Made by a program: the position numbers and the translations under genes. Positions 21,919 through 29,396 of a stretch of DNA of 64,000 nt are shown here, piece by piece (position 1 is the first letter of the stretch; each line of letters begins with the position of its first letter). The stretch covers positions 1 to 64,000 of the forward strand of contig NZ_FONX01000008.1 of the NCBI RefSeq assembly GCF_900113035.1, read 5' to 3'. Origin of the DNA: Paracidovorax wautersii. Lineage in GTDB: Bacteria > Pseudomonadota > Gammaproteobacteria > Burkholderiales > Burkholderiaceae_C. The notes beneath the pieces were generated by a model. That model had not been told where the DNA came from and did no database searches. It was given only the letters and a program-made list of their open reading frames with translations.

Positions 21919-22872
21919 ATGCGCTTTACCCGCCGTTCCGTACAGACCGCCGCCGCCATCGCCGTCCTGGGCAGCCTGCTGGCCAGCCCCGCCTGGGCCC
22001 AGGACAAGCCCAAGGTCGCGCTGGTGATGAAGTCGCTCGCCAACGAGTTCTTCCGCACTATGGAAGACGGCGCCAAGGCGCACCAAAAGGCCCACGCCGG
22101 CGAATACACGCTGGTGGCCAACGGCATCAAGAACGAGACCGACACCGCCGAGCAGATCAAGATGGTCGAGCAGGCCGTGGCCCAGAAGGCCACCGCCATC
22201 GTGCTGGCCCCGGCCGACTCCAAGGCCCTGGTGCCCGTCGTCAAGGCCGCCATCGACAAGGGCGTGATCGTGGTGAACATCGACAACCGCCTCGATGCCG
22301 CCGCGCTGAAGGAAAAGAACATCAACGTGCCCTTCGTCGGCCCCGACAACCGTGCCGGCGCCAAGCTGGTGGGCGACTACCTGGCCAAGCACCTGAAGGC
22401 TGGCGACAAGGTCGGCATCATCGAAGGCGTTTCCACCACCTTCAACGCGCAGCAGCGCACCCTGGGCTACCAGGACGCCATGAAGGCCGCCGGCATGAAC
22501 GTGGTCGGCGTGCAGTCCGGCCAGTGGGAAATCGAGAAGGGCAACACCGTGGCCGCCGGCATGCTGCGCGAGCACCCCGACCTGACGGCCCTGCTGGCCG
22601 GCAACGACAGCATGGCGCTGGGCGTGGTCGCCGCCGTCAAGGCCGCCGGCAAGACCGGCAAGGTGCAAGTGGTGGGCTACGACAACATCCAGGCCATCAA
22701 GCCCATGCTGGCCGATGGCCGCGTGCTGGCCACCGCCGACCAGTACGCCGCCAAGCAGGCCGTGTTCGGCATCGAACTGGCCCTGAAGGCCCTGGCCTCC
22801 AAGACGCCGCAGGCCCAGCTGCCCGCCGAGGTGAAGACCGAAGTGGTGCTGGTCACCAAGGGCAGCAAGTAA
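21919..22872 (+). CDS. rbsB: D-ribose ABC transporter substrate-binding protein
   Basis: Periplasmic ribose-binding protein delivering ribose to RbsAC. The 317-residue precursor has a Sec signal peptide (RRSVQTAAAIAVLGSLLASP, cleavage after ~AWA at residue 27). The mature part begins with the peripla_BP_4 signature VALVMKSLANEFFRTMEDGA. Conserved IDNRLDA and VGPDNRAGAKLVGDYLA stretches and VGYDNIQAIKPMLADG near the end contact sugar in this family. First gene of rbsBACRKD, 121 bases after the operator dyad end. A hairpin between rbsB and rbsA probably favours rbsB mRNA. Confidence 0.95.
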   Translation: MRFTRRSVQTAAAIAVLGSLLASPAWAQDKPKVALVMKSLANEFFRTMEDGAKAHQKAHAGEYTLVANGIKNETDTAEQIKMVEQAVAQKATAIVLAPADSKALVPVVKAAIDKGVIVVNIDNRLDAAALKEKNINVPFVGPDNRAGAKLVGDYLAKHLKAGDKVGIIEGVSTTFNAQQRTLGYQDAMKAAGMNVVGVQSGQWEIEKGNTVAAGMLREHPDLTALLAGNDSMALGVVAAVKAAGKTGKVQVVGYDNIQAIKPMLADGRVLATADQYAAKQAVFGIELALKALASKTPQAQLPAEVKTEVVLVTKGSK

Positions 22873-22882
22873 GCCTGTAGCC

Positions 22883-22907
22883 CGCCCCCGCGCGTCCTGC
22901 GGGGGCG
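22883..22907 (+). terminator. Intercistronic hairpin rbsB/rbsA
   Basis: Stem CGCCCCCGC / GCGGGGGCG (9 bp) with a 7-base loop, 10 bases after the rbsB stop and without a real T run. It is probably a partial terminator or RNA-stabilising stem giving excess binding protein over the ABC subunits, a common arrangement in such operons. Confidence 0.6.
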
Positions 22908-22941
22908 CCTTTGCCCCCTCCCATCGCACGAATCCCACGCC

Positions 22942-24609
22942 ATGTCCCAGCCTTTCAGCAGCACGCCCCTGCGCACTCCCGTCCTGCACATCGACGCGGT
23001 GGGCAAGGACTATCACGGCACCACGGTGCTGAACGATGTGACGCTGGCCCTGAACGCGGGCGAGGTGCTGGCGCTGACCGGCGAGAACGGCGCGGGCAAG
23101 AGCACGCTCTCGAAGATCATGTGCGGGCTCACGCCCGCCACGCGCGGCGGCATGCGGCTGGCGGGCCAGCCGTTCGAGCCCGCCTCGCGCCAGGACGCCG
23201 AACGCCAGGGCGTGCGCATGGTGCTGCAGGAGCTGAGCCTGGTGCCCACGCTGACCGTGGCCGAGAACCTGCTGCTCGGCCGCATGCCCCACCGGGGCGG
23301 CTGGCTGCGCCGCAGCGAACTGCACGCCGCGGCGCGCGCGCAGCTGGCCAAGATCGGGCTCGAATCCATCGACCCGGCCACGCCGGTGTCGCGCCTGGGC
23401 ATCGGCCAGCAGCAGATGGTGGAGATCGCCCGCAATTTGCAGGACGACACGCGCATCCTGGTGCTGGACGAGCCCACCGCGATGCTCACCGCACGCGAGA
23501 CCAGCTACCTCTTCGAGCAGATCGCCCGCCTCACGGCGCGGGGCGTGGCCATCGTCTATGTGTCGCACCGGCTCGAAGAGCTGCGCCGCATCGCCGACCG
23601 CGCCGCCGTGCTGCGCGACGGCCGGCTGGTGGACACCAGCCCCATGGCGGGCCTGTCGGAAGACGACCTGGTGCGCCGCATGGTGGGCCGGTCGGTCAAC
23701 GACCTGGAGCACCGCGCGCGCCGCAAGGCCGGCCCGGTGCTGATGCAGGTGGAGGGCATCGGCCGCGGCCAGGCCGTGCAGGACGTGAGCCTGGAGCTGC
23801 GCGCCGGCGAGGTCTTCGGCATCGCCGGCCTGGTCGGCTCGGGCCGGACCGAGCTGGTGCGGCTGCTCTTCGGCGCCGACCGCGCGGACCGGGGCAGCAT
23901 CGCCCTGGCGCCGCTGGATACCGCGGCCTATCAGGCTGCAGCGCAGGCTGCACCTGGGCAACCCGCTACCAAAACAATAGCAAACTCGAAATTCAAGACC
24001 TGGCTGCGGGGCTTCGCCTCGCCGCTGCAGGCGATCGCCGCCGGCGTGGGCCTGGTGACCGAAGACCGCAAGTCGCAAGGCCTGCTGCTGGGCCAGCCCA
24101 TCCGCATCAACGCCACGCTGTCGGACCTGCCCGCCGTCTCGCGCGGCGGCTGGCTGCGCGGCCTGCGCGAGCACGAGCTGGTGCAGGGCTTCATCCGCAC
24201 GCTGCGCATCCGCTGCACCAGCGGCGAGCAGCCGGTGGGCGAGCTTTCGGGCGGCAACCAGCAGAAGGTGGTGTTCGCCCGCTGGCTGCACCGCCCGGTG
24301 CAGGTGCTGCTGCTCGACGAGCCCACCCGCGGCGTGGACGTGGGCGCCCGCGCCGAGATCTACGCCGAGCTGGACCGCATGGCCAGCGAGGGCCGCGCGC
24401 TGCTGATGGTCTCGTCCGACCTGCGCGAGCTGATGGCCATGGCCGACCGCATCGGCGTGATGAGCGCCGGCCGCCTGGTCGCCGTGTTCGAGCGCGGCCA
24501 GTGGTCCGAACAGGCCCTGCTCGCCGCCGCCTTCTCCGAATCCGCAGGCCGGCCGGCCACCGCCGATGCCGCCGCACCGCAGGCGGCCGCTGCCGCCTCC
24601 GCCGCCTGA
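22942..24609 (+). CDS. rbsA: Ribose ABC transporter ATP-binding protein
   Basis: Double-ATPase subunit powering ribose import. Of 555 residues, the first domain has Walker A GENGAGKST (47-55) and Walker B ILVLDEPTAM. The second has a degenerate Walker A (GLVGSGRTEL), signature LSGGNQQKV and VLLLDEPTRGVDVG, the usual asymmetry of carbohydrate-type double ATPases. It is about 50 residues longer than E. coli RbsA (501). Part of the excess, around residues 331-352 (AYQAAAQAAPGQPATKTIAN), comes from a dispersed repeat copy inserted in frame in the second domain, and another part from an Ala-rich C-terminal tail. The start is at 22942, 69 bp after rbsB. Confidence 0.94.
   Translation: MSQPFSSTPLRTPVLHIDAVGKDYHGTTVLNDVTLALNAGEVLALTGENGAGKSTLSKIMCGLTPATRGGMRLAGQPFEPASRQDAERQGVRMVLQELSLVPTLTVAENLLLGRMPHRGGWLRRSELHAAARAQLAKIGLESIDPATPVSRLGIGQQQMVEIARNLQDDTRILVLDEPTAMLTARETSYLFEQIARLTARGVAIVYVSHRLEELRRIADRAAVLRDGRLVDTSPMAGLSEDDLVRRMVGRSVNDLEHRARRKAGPVLMQVEGIGRGQAVQDVSLELRAGEVFGIAGLVGSGRTELVRLLFGADRADRGSIALAPLDTAAYQAAAQAAPGQPATKTIANSKFKTWLRGFASPLQAIAAGVGLVTEDRKSQGLLLGQPIRINATLSDLPAVSRGGWLRGLREHELVQGFIRTLRIRCTSGEQPVGELSGGNQQKVVFARWLHRPVQVLLLDEPTRGVDVGARAEIYAELDRMASEGRALLMVSSDLRELMAMADRIGVMSAGRLVAVFERGQWSEQALLAAAFSESAGRPATADAAAPQAAAAASAA
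23932..23984 (+). repeat. Dispersed ATAGCA palindromic repeat, copy 6 (in rbsA)
   Basis: In-frame copy in rbsA: AGGCTGCAGCGCAGGCTGC (23933-23951), then CCGCTACCAAAACAATAGCA (23963-23982). It falls where RbsA homologues have a loop before the VTEDRK segment. Confidence 0.65.
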
Positions 24610-24651
24610 CCGCTCCCCCCTTTTTCTTCCCGCTTCTTCATCCGACTCCGC

Positions 24652-25656
24652 ATGAACGCCCAGCCCACTCCTTCCGCCGCCCCCGCAGCCGCCCCCGCGC
24701 AGCGCGCCGCCACGCCGCTCTGGCGCACCCAGCTGGGCACCTACCTGGGCCTGGCCGCCGTGCTGGCCGGCATGGTGGGCCTGTTCTCCTGGATGTCCGA
24801 ATACTTCTGGAGCGTGGACACCTTTGTGACCATCGCCAATGAGATCCCGGCGCTGGCCGTGGTCGCCGTGGGCATGACCTTCGTGCTCATCATCGCGGGC
24901 ATCGACCTGTCGGTGGGCTCGGTGATGGCGCTGTCGGCCGCCACCTCGGCCGCCGCCATCCTGCAATGGGGCTGGCCCGTGCCGGCCGCCGCCGCGCTGG
25001 CACTGGCCACCGGGCTGGTGTGCGGCACCATCACCGGCGCCGTCTCGGTCGCCTGGCGGCTGCCGTCCTTCATCGTGTCGCTGGGCATGCTCGAAGCCGT
25101 GCGCGGCAGCGCCTACCTGGTCACCGACTCGCGCACGCAGTACGTGGGCGACGCCATCTCCTGGCTGGCCGCGCCCATGGTGGGCGGCGTCTCGGTCGCC
25201 TTCCTGATCGCCGCCGTGCTGGTGGTGGTCGCGCAGCTGGTGCTCACGCGCACGGTGTTCGGCCGCAGCGTGGTGGGCATCGGCACCAATGAAGAAGCCA
25301 TGCGCCTGGCGGGCGTGGACCCGCGCCCGGTGCGCATCATCGTCTTCGCAGTCACCGGCCTGCTGGCGGGCCTGGCGGGCCTGATGCAGTCGGCCCGGCT
25401 GGAAGCAGCCGACCCCAACGCCGGCAGCGGCATGGAACTGCAGGTGATCGCCGCCGTGGTGATCGGCGGCACCAGCCTGATGGGCGGGCGCGGCTCGGTC
25501 GTGACCACCGCCTTCGGCGTGCTCATCATCGCCGTGCTGGGCGCGGGCCTGGCGCAGATCGGCGCGAGCGAGCCTTCCAAGCGCATCATCACCGGCTGCG
25601 TGATCGTGGCCGCCGTCATCATCGACACGCTGCGCCAGCGCCGCGCGGCCGCCTGA
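24652..25656 (+). CDS. rbsC: Ribose ABC transporter permease
   Basis: Membrane permease of the ribose importer, 334 residues with about eight to ten membrane segments. After a short Ala/Pro N-terminal tail, segments begin at ~residue 30. IPALAVVAVGMTFVLIIAGIDLSVGSVMAL (65-94, shown by its core GIDLSVGSVMAL) is the family signature. GTNEEAMRLAGVDPRPVRI is the cytoplasmic coupling loop to the ATPase. VIGGTSLMGGRGSV is the conserved C-terminal segment. It lies 42 bp after rbsA. Confidence 0.95.
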   Translation: MNAQPTPSAAPAAAPAQRAATPLWRTQLGTYLGLAAVLAGMVGLFSWMSEYFWSVDTFVTIANEIPALAVVAVGMTFVLIIAGIDLSVGSVMALSAATSAAAILQWGWPVPAAAALALATGLVCGTITGAVSVAWRLPSFIVSLGMLEAVRGSAYLVTDSRTQYVGDAISWLAAPMVGGVSVAFLIAAVLVVVAQLVLTRTVFGRSVVGIGTNEEAMRLAGVDPRPVRIIVFAVTGLLAGLAGLMQSARLEAADPNAGSGMELQVIAAVVIGGTSLMGGRGSVVTTAFGVLIIAVLGAGLAQIGASEPSKRIITGCVIVAAVIIDTLRQRRAAA

Positions 25657-25689
25657 CGCACCGCCCCACGCCACGCACAGCCGCCCACC

Positions 25690-26769
25690 ATGGCCACGAT
25701 CAAGGACGTCGCCCAGCACGCCCAGGTGTCGGTCACCACGGTGTCGCACGTGCTCAACGGCACGCGCCACGTCAGCGCCGCGGGGCGCGCCCGTGTCGAA
25801 GAGGCCATCCGCACGCTGGGCTACGTGCCCAGCGCCATCGCCCGCAGCTTGAAGCGCAACAACACGCGCACGCTGGGCATGCTGATCCCCAACAGCTCCA
25901 ACCCCTACTTCGCCGAGATCGTGCATGCGGTGGAAGACCGGGCCTTCGGTGCCGGCTACAACGTCATCCTCTGCAACACCAACGACGAGCCGCACCGCCA
26001 GGGCAGCTACCTGCAGGTGCTGGCCGAGCGGCGCATCGACGGGCTGATCGTCGTCTCCACCGGCCATGACGCCACCCTGCCCACGCAGCTGGCCGGCCTG
26101 ACCGTGCCGACCGTGCTGGTGGACCGCGAGATCGCCATCGGCGAGCAGCCCGGCGACATGGTGGAGACCGCCCACCACCAGGGCGGCCTGCTGGCCACCC
26201 GCCACCTGCTGTCGCTGGGCCACCGGCGCATCGCCTGCATCGGCGGGCAGGAGGGCCTGGCGCCCAGCGAACAGCGCATCGCCGGCTGGCGCGCCGCGCT
26301 GGCCGAGGCCGGCGCCAGCGTGCTCGCAGGTAGCGAGGCGCTGCTCTGGCACGGCCACTTCACCAGCCAGGGCGGCTACGAAGCCATGCACGCGCTGCTG
26401 CGCAGCCCCGTGCCGCCCACCGCCGTCTTCGTCTGCAACGACCTCATGGCCATGGGCGCGCTCTGCGCCGCGCACGAGCGCGGCCTGCGCGTGCCCGAGG
26501 CGCTCTCGCTCGTCGGCTTCGACGACATCGAACTGGCCGCCTTCACCAGCCCGCCGCTCACCACCGTGGCCCAGCCCAAGCAGCGCATCGGCGCACTGGC
26601 CGTGGACATGCTGATGGAACGCATCGAAGGCCGCCGGCAGGCCGCGCGCCAGGTCATGCTGCAGCCGGAGCTGCGCGTGCGCGCCTCCACCGCCGCCCGC
26701 CAGCCCGGCGCGGCCACCGCAGCGGCCATCCCGACACCGACCACAACAACGAACCCCGTCCTTTCATGA
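25690..26769 (+). CDS. rbsR: LacI-family repressor of the ribose operon
   Basis: A 359-residue LacI/GalR regulator: helix-turn-helix and hinge at residues 2-60 (MATIKDVAQHAQVSVTTVSHVLN start), then a periplasmic-binding-protein-like effector domain. The C-terminal ~20 residues are a Pro/Thr/Ala tail not usual for the family. As it is encoded inside the operon behind its own likely operator (21763-21784), autoregulation with ribose as inducer is expected. Its stop overlaps the rbsK start (ATGA at 26766-26769). Confidence 0.92.
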   Translation: MATIKDVAQHAQVSVTTVSHVLNGTRHVSAAGRARVEEAIRTLGYVPSAIARSLKRNNTRTLGMLIPNSSNPYFAEIVHAVEDRAFGAGYNVILCNTNDEPHRQGSYLQVLAERRIDGLIVVSTGHDATLPTQLAGLTVPTVLVDREIAIGEQPGDMVETAHHQGGLLATRHLLSLGHRRIACIGGQEGLAPSEQRIAGWRAALAEAGASVLAGSEALLWHGHFTSQGGYEAMHALLRSPVPPTAVFVCNDLMAMGALCAAHERGLRVPEALSLVGFDDIELAAFTSPPLTTVAQPKQRIGALAVDMLMERIEGRRQAARQVMLQPELRVRASTAARQPGAATAAAIPTPTTTTNPVLS

Positions 26770-27716
26770 AAGACCGCGTGACCGCGCCCCGCATTGCCGT
26801 CGTCGGCAGCCTCAACATGGACCTGGTGCTCCAGGTCGAACATGCCCCGCAAGGCGGCGAAACCGTGCTGGCCCAGAGCCTGCGGCTCGTGCCCGGCGGC
26901 AAGGGCGGCAACCAGGCCGTGGCCTGCGCGCGCCAGGGCGCCCGGGTATCGCTCTTCGGCCGCGTGGGCGACGACGACAACGGCCGCGCACTGCGCGCCG
27001 CGCTGGATGCCGACGGCATCGACCACAGCGGCGTGCTGAACGACCACGCCGAGCCCACGGGCGTGGCCGCCATCACCGTCGAATCGACCGGCCAGAACCG
27101 CATCGTGGTGGTGCCCGGCGCCAACGGCCGCTTCACGCTGGACGCCGGCCTGCTCGGCGCCGCGCTGCATGGCGCCGGCGGCCTGGTGCTGCAGTTCGAA
27201 TGCCCGCTCGCCGAAGTGCTGGCCGCCGCCCACCAGGCGCGCGCCGCCGGCTGCCCGGTGCGGCTCAACCCCTCGCCAATCCAGCCCCTGCCCGACGCGC
27301 TCTGGCCGCTGGTGGACACGCTGGTCGTCAACGAAGGCGAAGCCGCCGCGCTCGCCGGCCAGCCCGTCGCCACGCCCGAAGAGGCCGCCGCTGCCGCCCA
27401 GGCTCTGCGCGCGCGCGGCCCGGCGCAGGTCGTGGTCACGCTCGGCGCTGCCGGCGCCGTGGCCGCCGACGCGGCCGGCTGCCGCCACCACCCCGGCCTG
27501 CGCGTGCGCGCCGTGGATACCACCGCCGCGGGCGACACCTTCCTGGGCGCGCTGGCCGTGGCCCTGGCGCGCGGCGACACGCTGGACGAGGCCGTGGGCG
27601 ACGGCATGCGCGCCGCAGCCCTGTGCGTGACCCAGCCCGGCGCACAGCCCTCCATCCCCACCCGCGAAACGGTGCTGCAAAGCCTGCCCGCCCCTGCCTG
27701 GACCGCCCTGCCATGA
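26766..27716 (+). CDS. rbsK: Ribokinase
   Basis: Phosphorylates ribose to ribose-5-phosphate. The 316-residue PfkB-family protein has GSLNMDLVLQVEHAPQGGET at the start (sugar-binding Asn/Asp). PGGKGGNQAVACARQGA (39-55) is the first signature. DTTAAGDTFLGALA near residue 253 holds the catalytic Asp of the second signature. The four-base overlaps with both rbsR and rbsD indicate translational coupling. The N-terminal Met used is that of the ATGA overlap. Confidence 0.94.
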   Translation: MKDRVTAPRIAVVGSLNMDLVLQVEHAPQGGETVLAQSLRLVPGGKGGNQAVACARQGARVSLFGRVGDDDNGRALRAALDADGIDHSGVLNDHAEPTGVAAITVESTGQNRIVVVPGANGRFTLDAGLLGAALHGAGGLVLQFECPLAEVLAAAHQARAAGCPVRLNPSPIQPLPDALWPLVDTLVVNEGEAAALAGQPVATPEEAAAAAQALRARGPAQVVVTLGAAGAVAADAAGCRHHPGLRVRAVDTTAAGDTFLGALAVALARGDTLDEAVGDGMRAAALCVTQPGAQPSIPTRETVLQSLPAPAWTALP

Positions 27717-28102
27717 AACGCACCGCCCTGCTGCACGCAGAACTCTCGCACGCCATCGCCAGCCTGGGCCATGGCGACATGCTGGTCATCGGCGACGTGG
27801 GCCTGCCCATCCCGCCGGGGCCCCGCCGCATCGACCTGGCCCTGACGCCCGGCATCCCCGCCGTGGCCGACGTGCTGCGCGCCGTGCTGTCCGAGATGCA
27901 GGTCGAACGCGCCGTGATTGCCACCGAAGCCGTGGCCCGCGAAGGCGGCGACCTGCCCGCCTGGTGCGTGCTGCCGGTCACGCCGGAACAGCTGCCGCAC
28001 GACGACTTCAAGCGCCTCACGGCCCAGGCGCGCGTGATGGTGCGTACCGGCGAATGCACGCCCTACGCCAACGTGGTGCTGGTGGCGGGGGTGACGTTCT
28101 GA
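27713..28102 (+). CDS. rbsD: D-ribose pyranase
   Basis: Catalyses interconversion of pyranose and furanose forms of ribose, feeding ribokinase. The 129-residue protein carries ELSHAIASLGHGDMLVIGDVG (residues 10-30, with the catalytic His of the family near 20), GVPLPP-like GLPIPPGP, and the C-terminal VRTGECTPYANVVLVAGVTF core (shown by RTGECTPYANV). Last gene of the operon, overlapping rbsK by ATGA. In E. coli rbsD is first; the order here, with D last, fits other betaproteobacteria. Confidence 0.95.
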   Translation: MKRTALLHAELSHAIASLGHGDMLVIGDVGLPIPPGPRRIDLALTPGIPAVADVLRAVLSEMQVERAVIATEAVAREGGDLPAWCVLPVTPEQLPHDDFKRLTAQARVMVRTGECTPYANVVLVAGVTF

Positions 28103-28351
28103 GCCTGAACGGGTGGTACGCTGGCCGGTTCCACAGGTTGCGGAATCCGGGCCCTCATTGATGTTGCAAGGATTTTCACCGGCTGCAACTCACCGGCCTG
28201 GCTTCAACACACGACACTGACTGTCGTGAATCGGTCATTGACGTTGAAGATGTGCCTCACTGATCTGGTCAGAAGCTGTGAATGGATCGGCTCCCATACT
28301 CAGCGGCTGCTATCGGACACTAGCAGTCGGTGGTGGCAGGTGAAAGCGGGC
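28103..28351. other. Gene-free stretch beyond the attC, possible relic of a second cassette
   Basis: No reading frame, RNA gene or known repeat could be recognised in these ~250 bases, whose composition is lower in G+C than the rbs operon. Because the attC at 28352-28408 ends in GTTAAGC, whose last six bases would come from the next cassette, this stretch may be the remains of such a cassette or the former array end. Confidence 0.4.
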
Positions 28352-28408
28352 GCTTAACGTCGGAGGTAAGCAGCGCCGCTAGGCGTCCGCTTGACCGAAG
28401 GGTTAGGC
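28352..28408 (-). other. Integron attC recombination site (57 bp)
   Basis: On the minus strand it starts with the R'' core GCCTAAC and ends with the R' core GTTAAGC (fits GTTRRRY). Between them GGTCAAGC and GCTTACC can pair with one extrahelical base, and GACGCC can pair with GGCGCT apart from end mismatches, around a TAGC-containing centre; this is the folded-strand structure of attC sites. The stop codon TAA of the preceding gene lies inside R'', as is frequent in cassettes. Confidence 0.85.
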
Positions 28409-28822
28409 ACCAGCACCTCCAGAGTTGCCGATGAAATAGAAGTCGCGTCTTCGGCAGGCTTGCTCCAATTGCTGCATGTTGGCGGGTTCAAGACGGTATA
28501 GCGGCATGCCCTCAAACTCTAGAATGCTTTGCCCGGCATACCGTGTGTCGCGACTCATTGCTACGACTTTAAAGAAGAACTTGCCATTGCTGCCCGCGTC
28601 TACGGCATAGGATCGGCCGCGCTCAGTAGGCTTGAGATCAAGCTCAAGCTCCTGATCTCCTTGCATCGCGGAAAATTTGTAGAGCTTGTGAAGTTGCCCA
28701 CTTGCACTCATGGCTTCAATGACAAATTGGCCTGGTGCATAGTAATTCTCTGGTAGCTCAGGGGCGAACAACAGGCCGTCTGAGTTCTCGCTTGCCCTGC
28801 AAAGGTAGAGTACTTTCTTCAT
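28403..28822 (-). CDS. Cassette gene 2, unknown protein (possible partner of cassette gene 1)
   Basis: A 139-residue protein I do not recognise. It has no signal peptide or membrane segment, is moderately acidic in its middle (DQELELDLKPTE), and is predicted beta-rich with a helical C-terminal part (LEPANMQQLEQACRRRDFYFIGN). The ATG directly follows the TAA stop of cassette gene 1 (TAAATG at 28820-28825), so translation is surely coupled. Its stop codon lies in the attC core. The tight pairing with an ADP-ribosyltransferase-like gene suggests an antitoxin or immunity role, or a joint function; this is inference only. Confidence 0.8.
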   Translation of the reverse strand: MKKVLYLCRASENSDGLLFAPELPENYYAPGQFVIEAMSASGQLHKLYKFSAMQGDQELELDLKPTERGRSYAVDAGSNGKFFFKVVAMSRDTRYAGQSILEFEGMPLYRLEPANMQQLEQACRRRDFYFIGNSGGAGA

Positions 28823-29239
28823 TTAGACCGAATTTCGTGGCGTCTTGCGATCGTTAAGTAGTGTCTCGGCGGCCTTGCTTTCGAACTTGTGTTGGTCAGC
28901 GTCAACCCGCGTAGTGCCCACTATCGGGGACCACACAACGTTTGAACCGAATGTGTGTGTTCGGGTTGCAGACGCAGCCTTGATCTTGTTTCGCTCGGAA
29001 AGTGCCTCGGTTCGGGATAGCAGCAGCGGATCGAGTTTGAAGTAGTCGTCATCTGGGACACTCAGTTCGACGACTGCAGCGTCCGCCTTGTGCACGTTCC
29101 TCGCCCAAGACTTGGCAACCCAAAGGTACTCTCCGGTGTAGAACCCCATCCCGAGTTCTCCGCCACCTTTTGTGATATCGATCAAGCCAGCCAATATTAG
29201 GGCAGCGTCTGAATTCTTTGTGCCGTGATACAGATCCAT
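28823..29239 (-). CDS. Cassette gene 1, DUF3990/ADP-ribosyltransferase-fold-like protein
   Basis: A 138-residue cytosolic protein. Its layout resembles DUF3990 proteins, which have an ADP-ribosyltransferase-like fold: LYHGT (residues 3-7, candidate NAD-binding His5), ELGMGFYTGEYLWVAKSWA (28-46, with the Gly-x-Gly-Phe-Tyr-Thr core) and VVELSVPDD (55-63). A later segment VWSPIVGTTRVDADQHKFES may carry the third active-site position (Gln or Glu). First gene after attI, starting 14 bases into the cassette with no strong ribosome-binding site visible. The match is by motif pattern, not by search, and toxicity is not shown. Relatives are often found in toxin-like modules. Confidence 0.7.
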   Translation of the reverse strand: MDLYHGTKNSDAALILAGLIDITKGGGELGMGFYTGEYLWVAKSWARNVHKADAAVVELSVPDDDYFKLDPLLLSRTEALSERNKIKAASATRTHTFGSNVVWSPIVGTTRVDADQHKFESKAAETLLNDRKTPRNSV

Positions 29240-29252
29240 AGTTGAACGAGAT

Positions 29253-29340
29253 GCCTAACGTAATGTAGACCGCACCAAACCGCAGGCCATATCTGGCACT
29301 TGCGGTCTAAATTGGTGCGACAAAAACGCGGAAAGGGGCT
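29253..29340 (-). other. Probable attI region of the relic integron
   Basis: The core reads ACGTTAGGC on the minus strand (29253-29261), the crossover site before the first cassette. Upstream lies an inverted arrangement: GCACCAA and ACCGCA (29271-29285) against TGCGGT and TTGGTGC (about 29313-29332), which may be integrase accessory sites or part of a regulatory dyad. No clear cassette promoter could be assigned. Confidence 0.55.
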
Positions 29341-29351
29341 TATAGCTTGGC

Positions 29352-29382
29352 TTGACGGCGCGTATTCTGTATGAATATACAG
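29352..29382 (+). promoter_or_regulatory. Integrase promoter with LexA box
   Basis: TTGACG (29352-29357) and TATACA (29376-29381) with an 18-bp spacer form a plausible promoter 15 bases before the integrase ATG. CTGTATGAATATACAG (29367-29382) is an exact CTGT-N8-ACAG LexA box covering the -10 region. SOS control by LexA is established for many integron integrases. Confidence 0.85.
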
Positions 29383-29396
29383 TAATAAATTCAGCC

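Larger units (their letters stand above)
28358..29258 (-). mobile_element. Integron gene cassette with two genes (901 bp)
   Basis: Bounded by the attI core G/TTAGGC (29259/29258) and the G/TTAAGC of the attC (28358). The cassette's own 5' end TTAGGC is a perfect complement to its R'' GCCTAAC, as expected if they came from one circular cassette. It carries two genes in the same direction, opposite to the integrase, and is clearly richer in A+T than the surrounding chromosome, showing foreign origin. Confidence 0.8.

Noticed and set aside
21661-26475. A very long open frame of about 1600 codons on the minus strand across the ribose genes
   Set aside because: It is antisense to clearly identified rbsB, rbsA, rbsC and rbsR. 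The translation is His/Gln/Gly/Ala-rich without domains, as expected from a mirror frame of G+C-rich codons.
29313-29332. A sigma-54 or NtrC-type promoter suggested by TGGCAC and TTGGTGC near attI
   Set aside because: The TGGCAC-N5-TTGC spacing is wrong and no nitrogen gene follows; the inverted arms fit an attI accessory region equally well.
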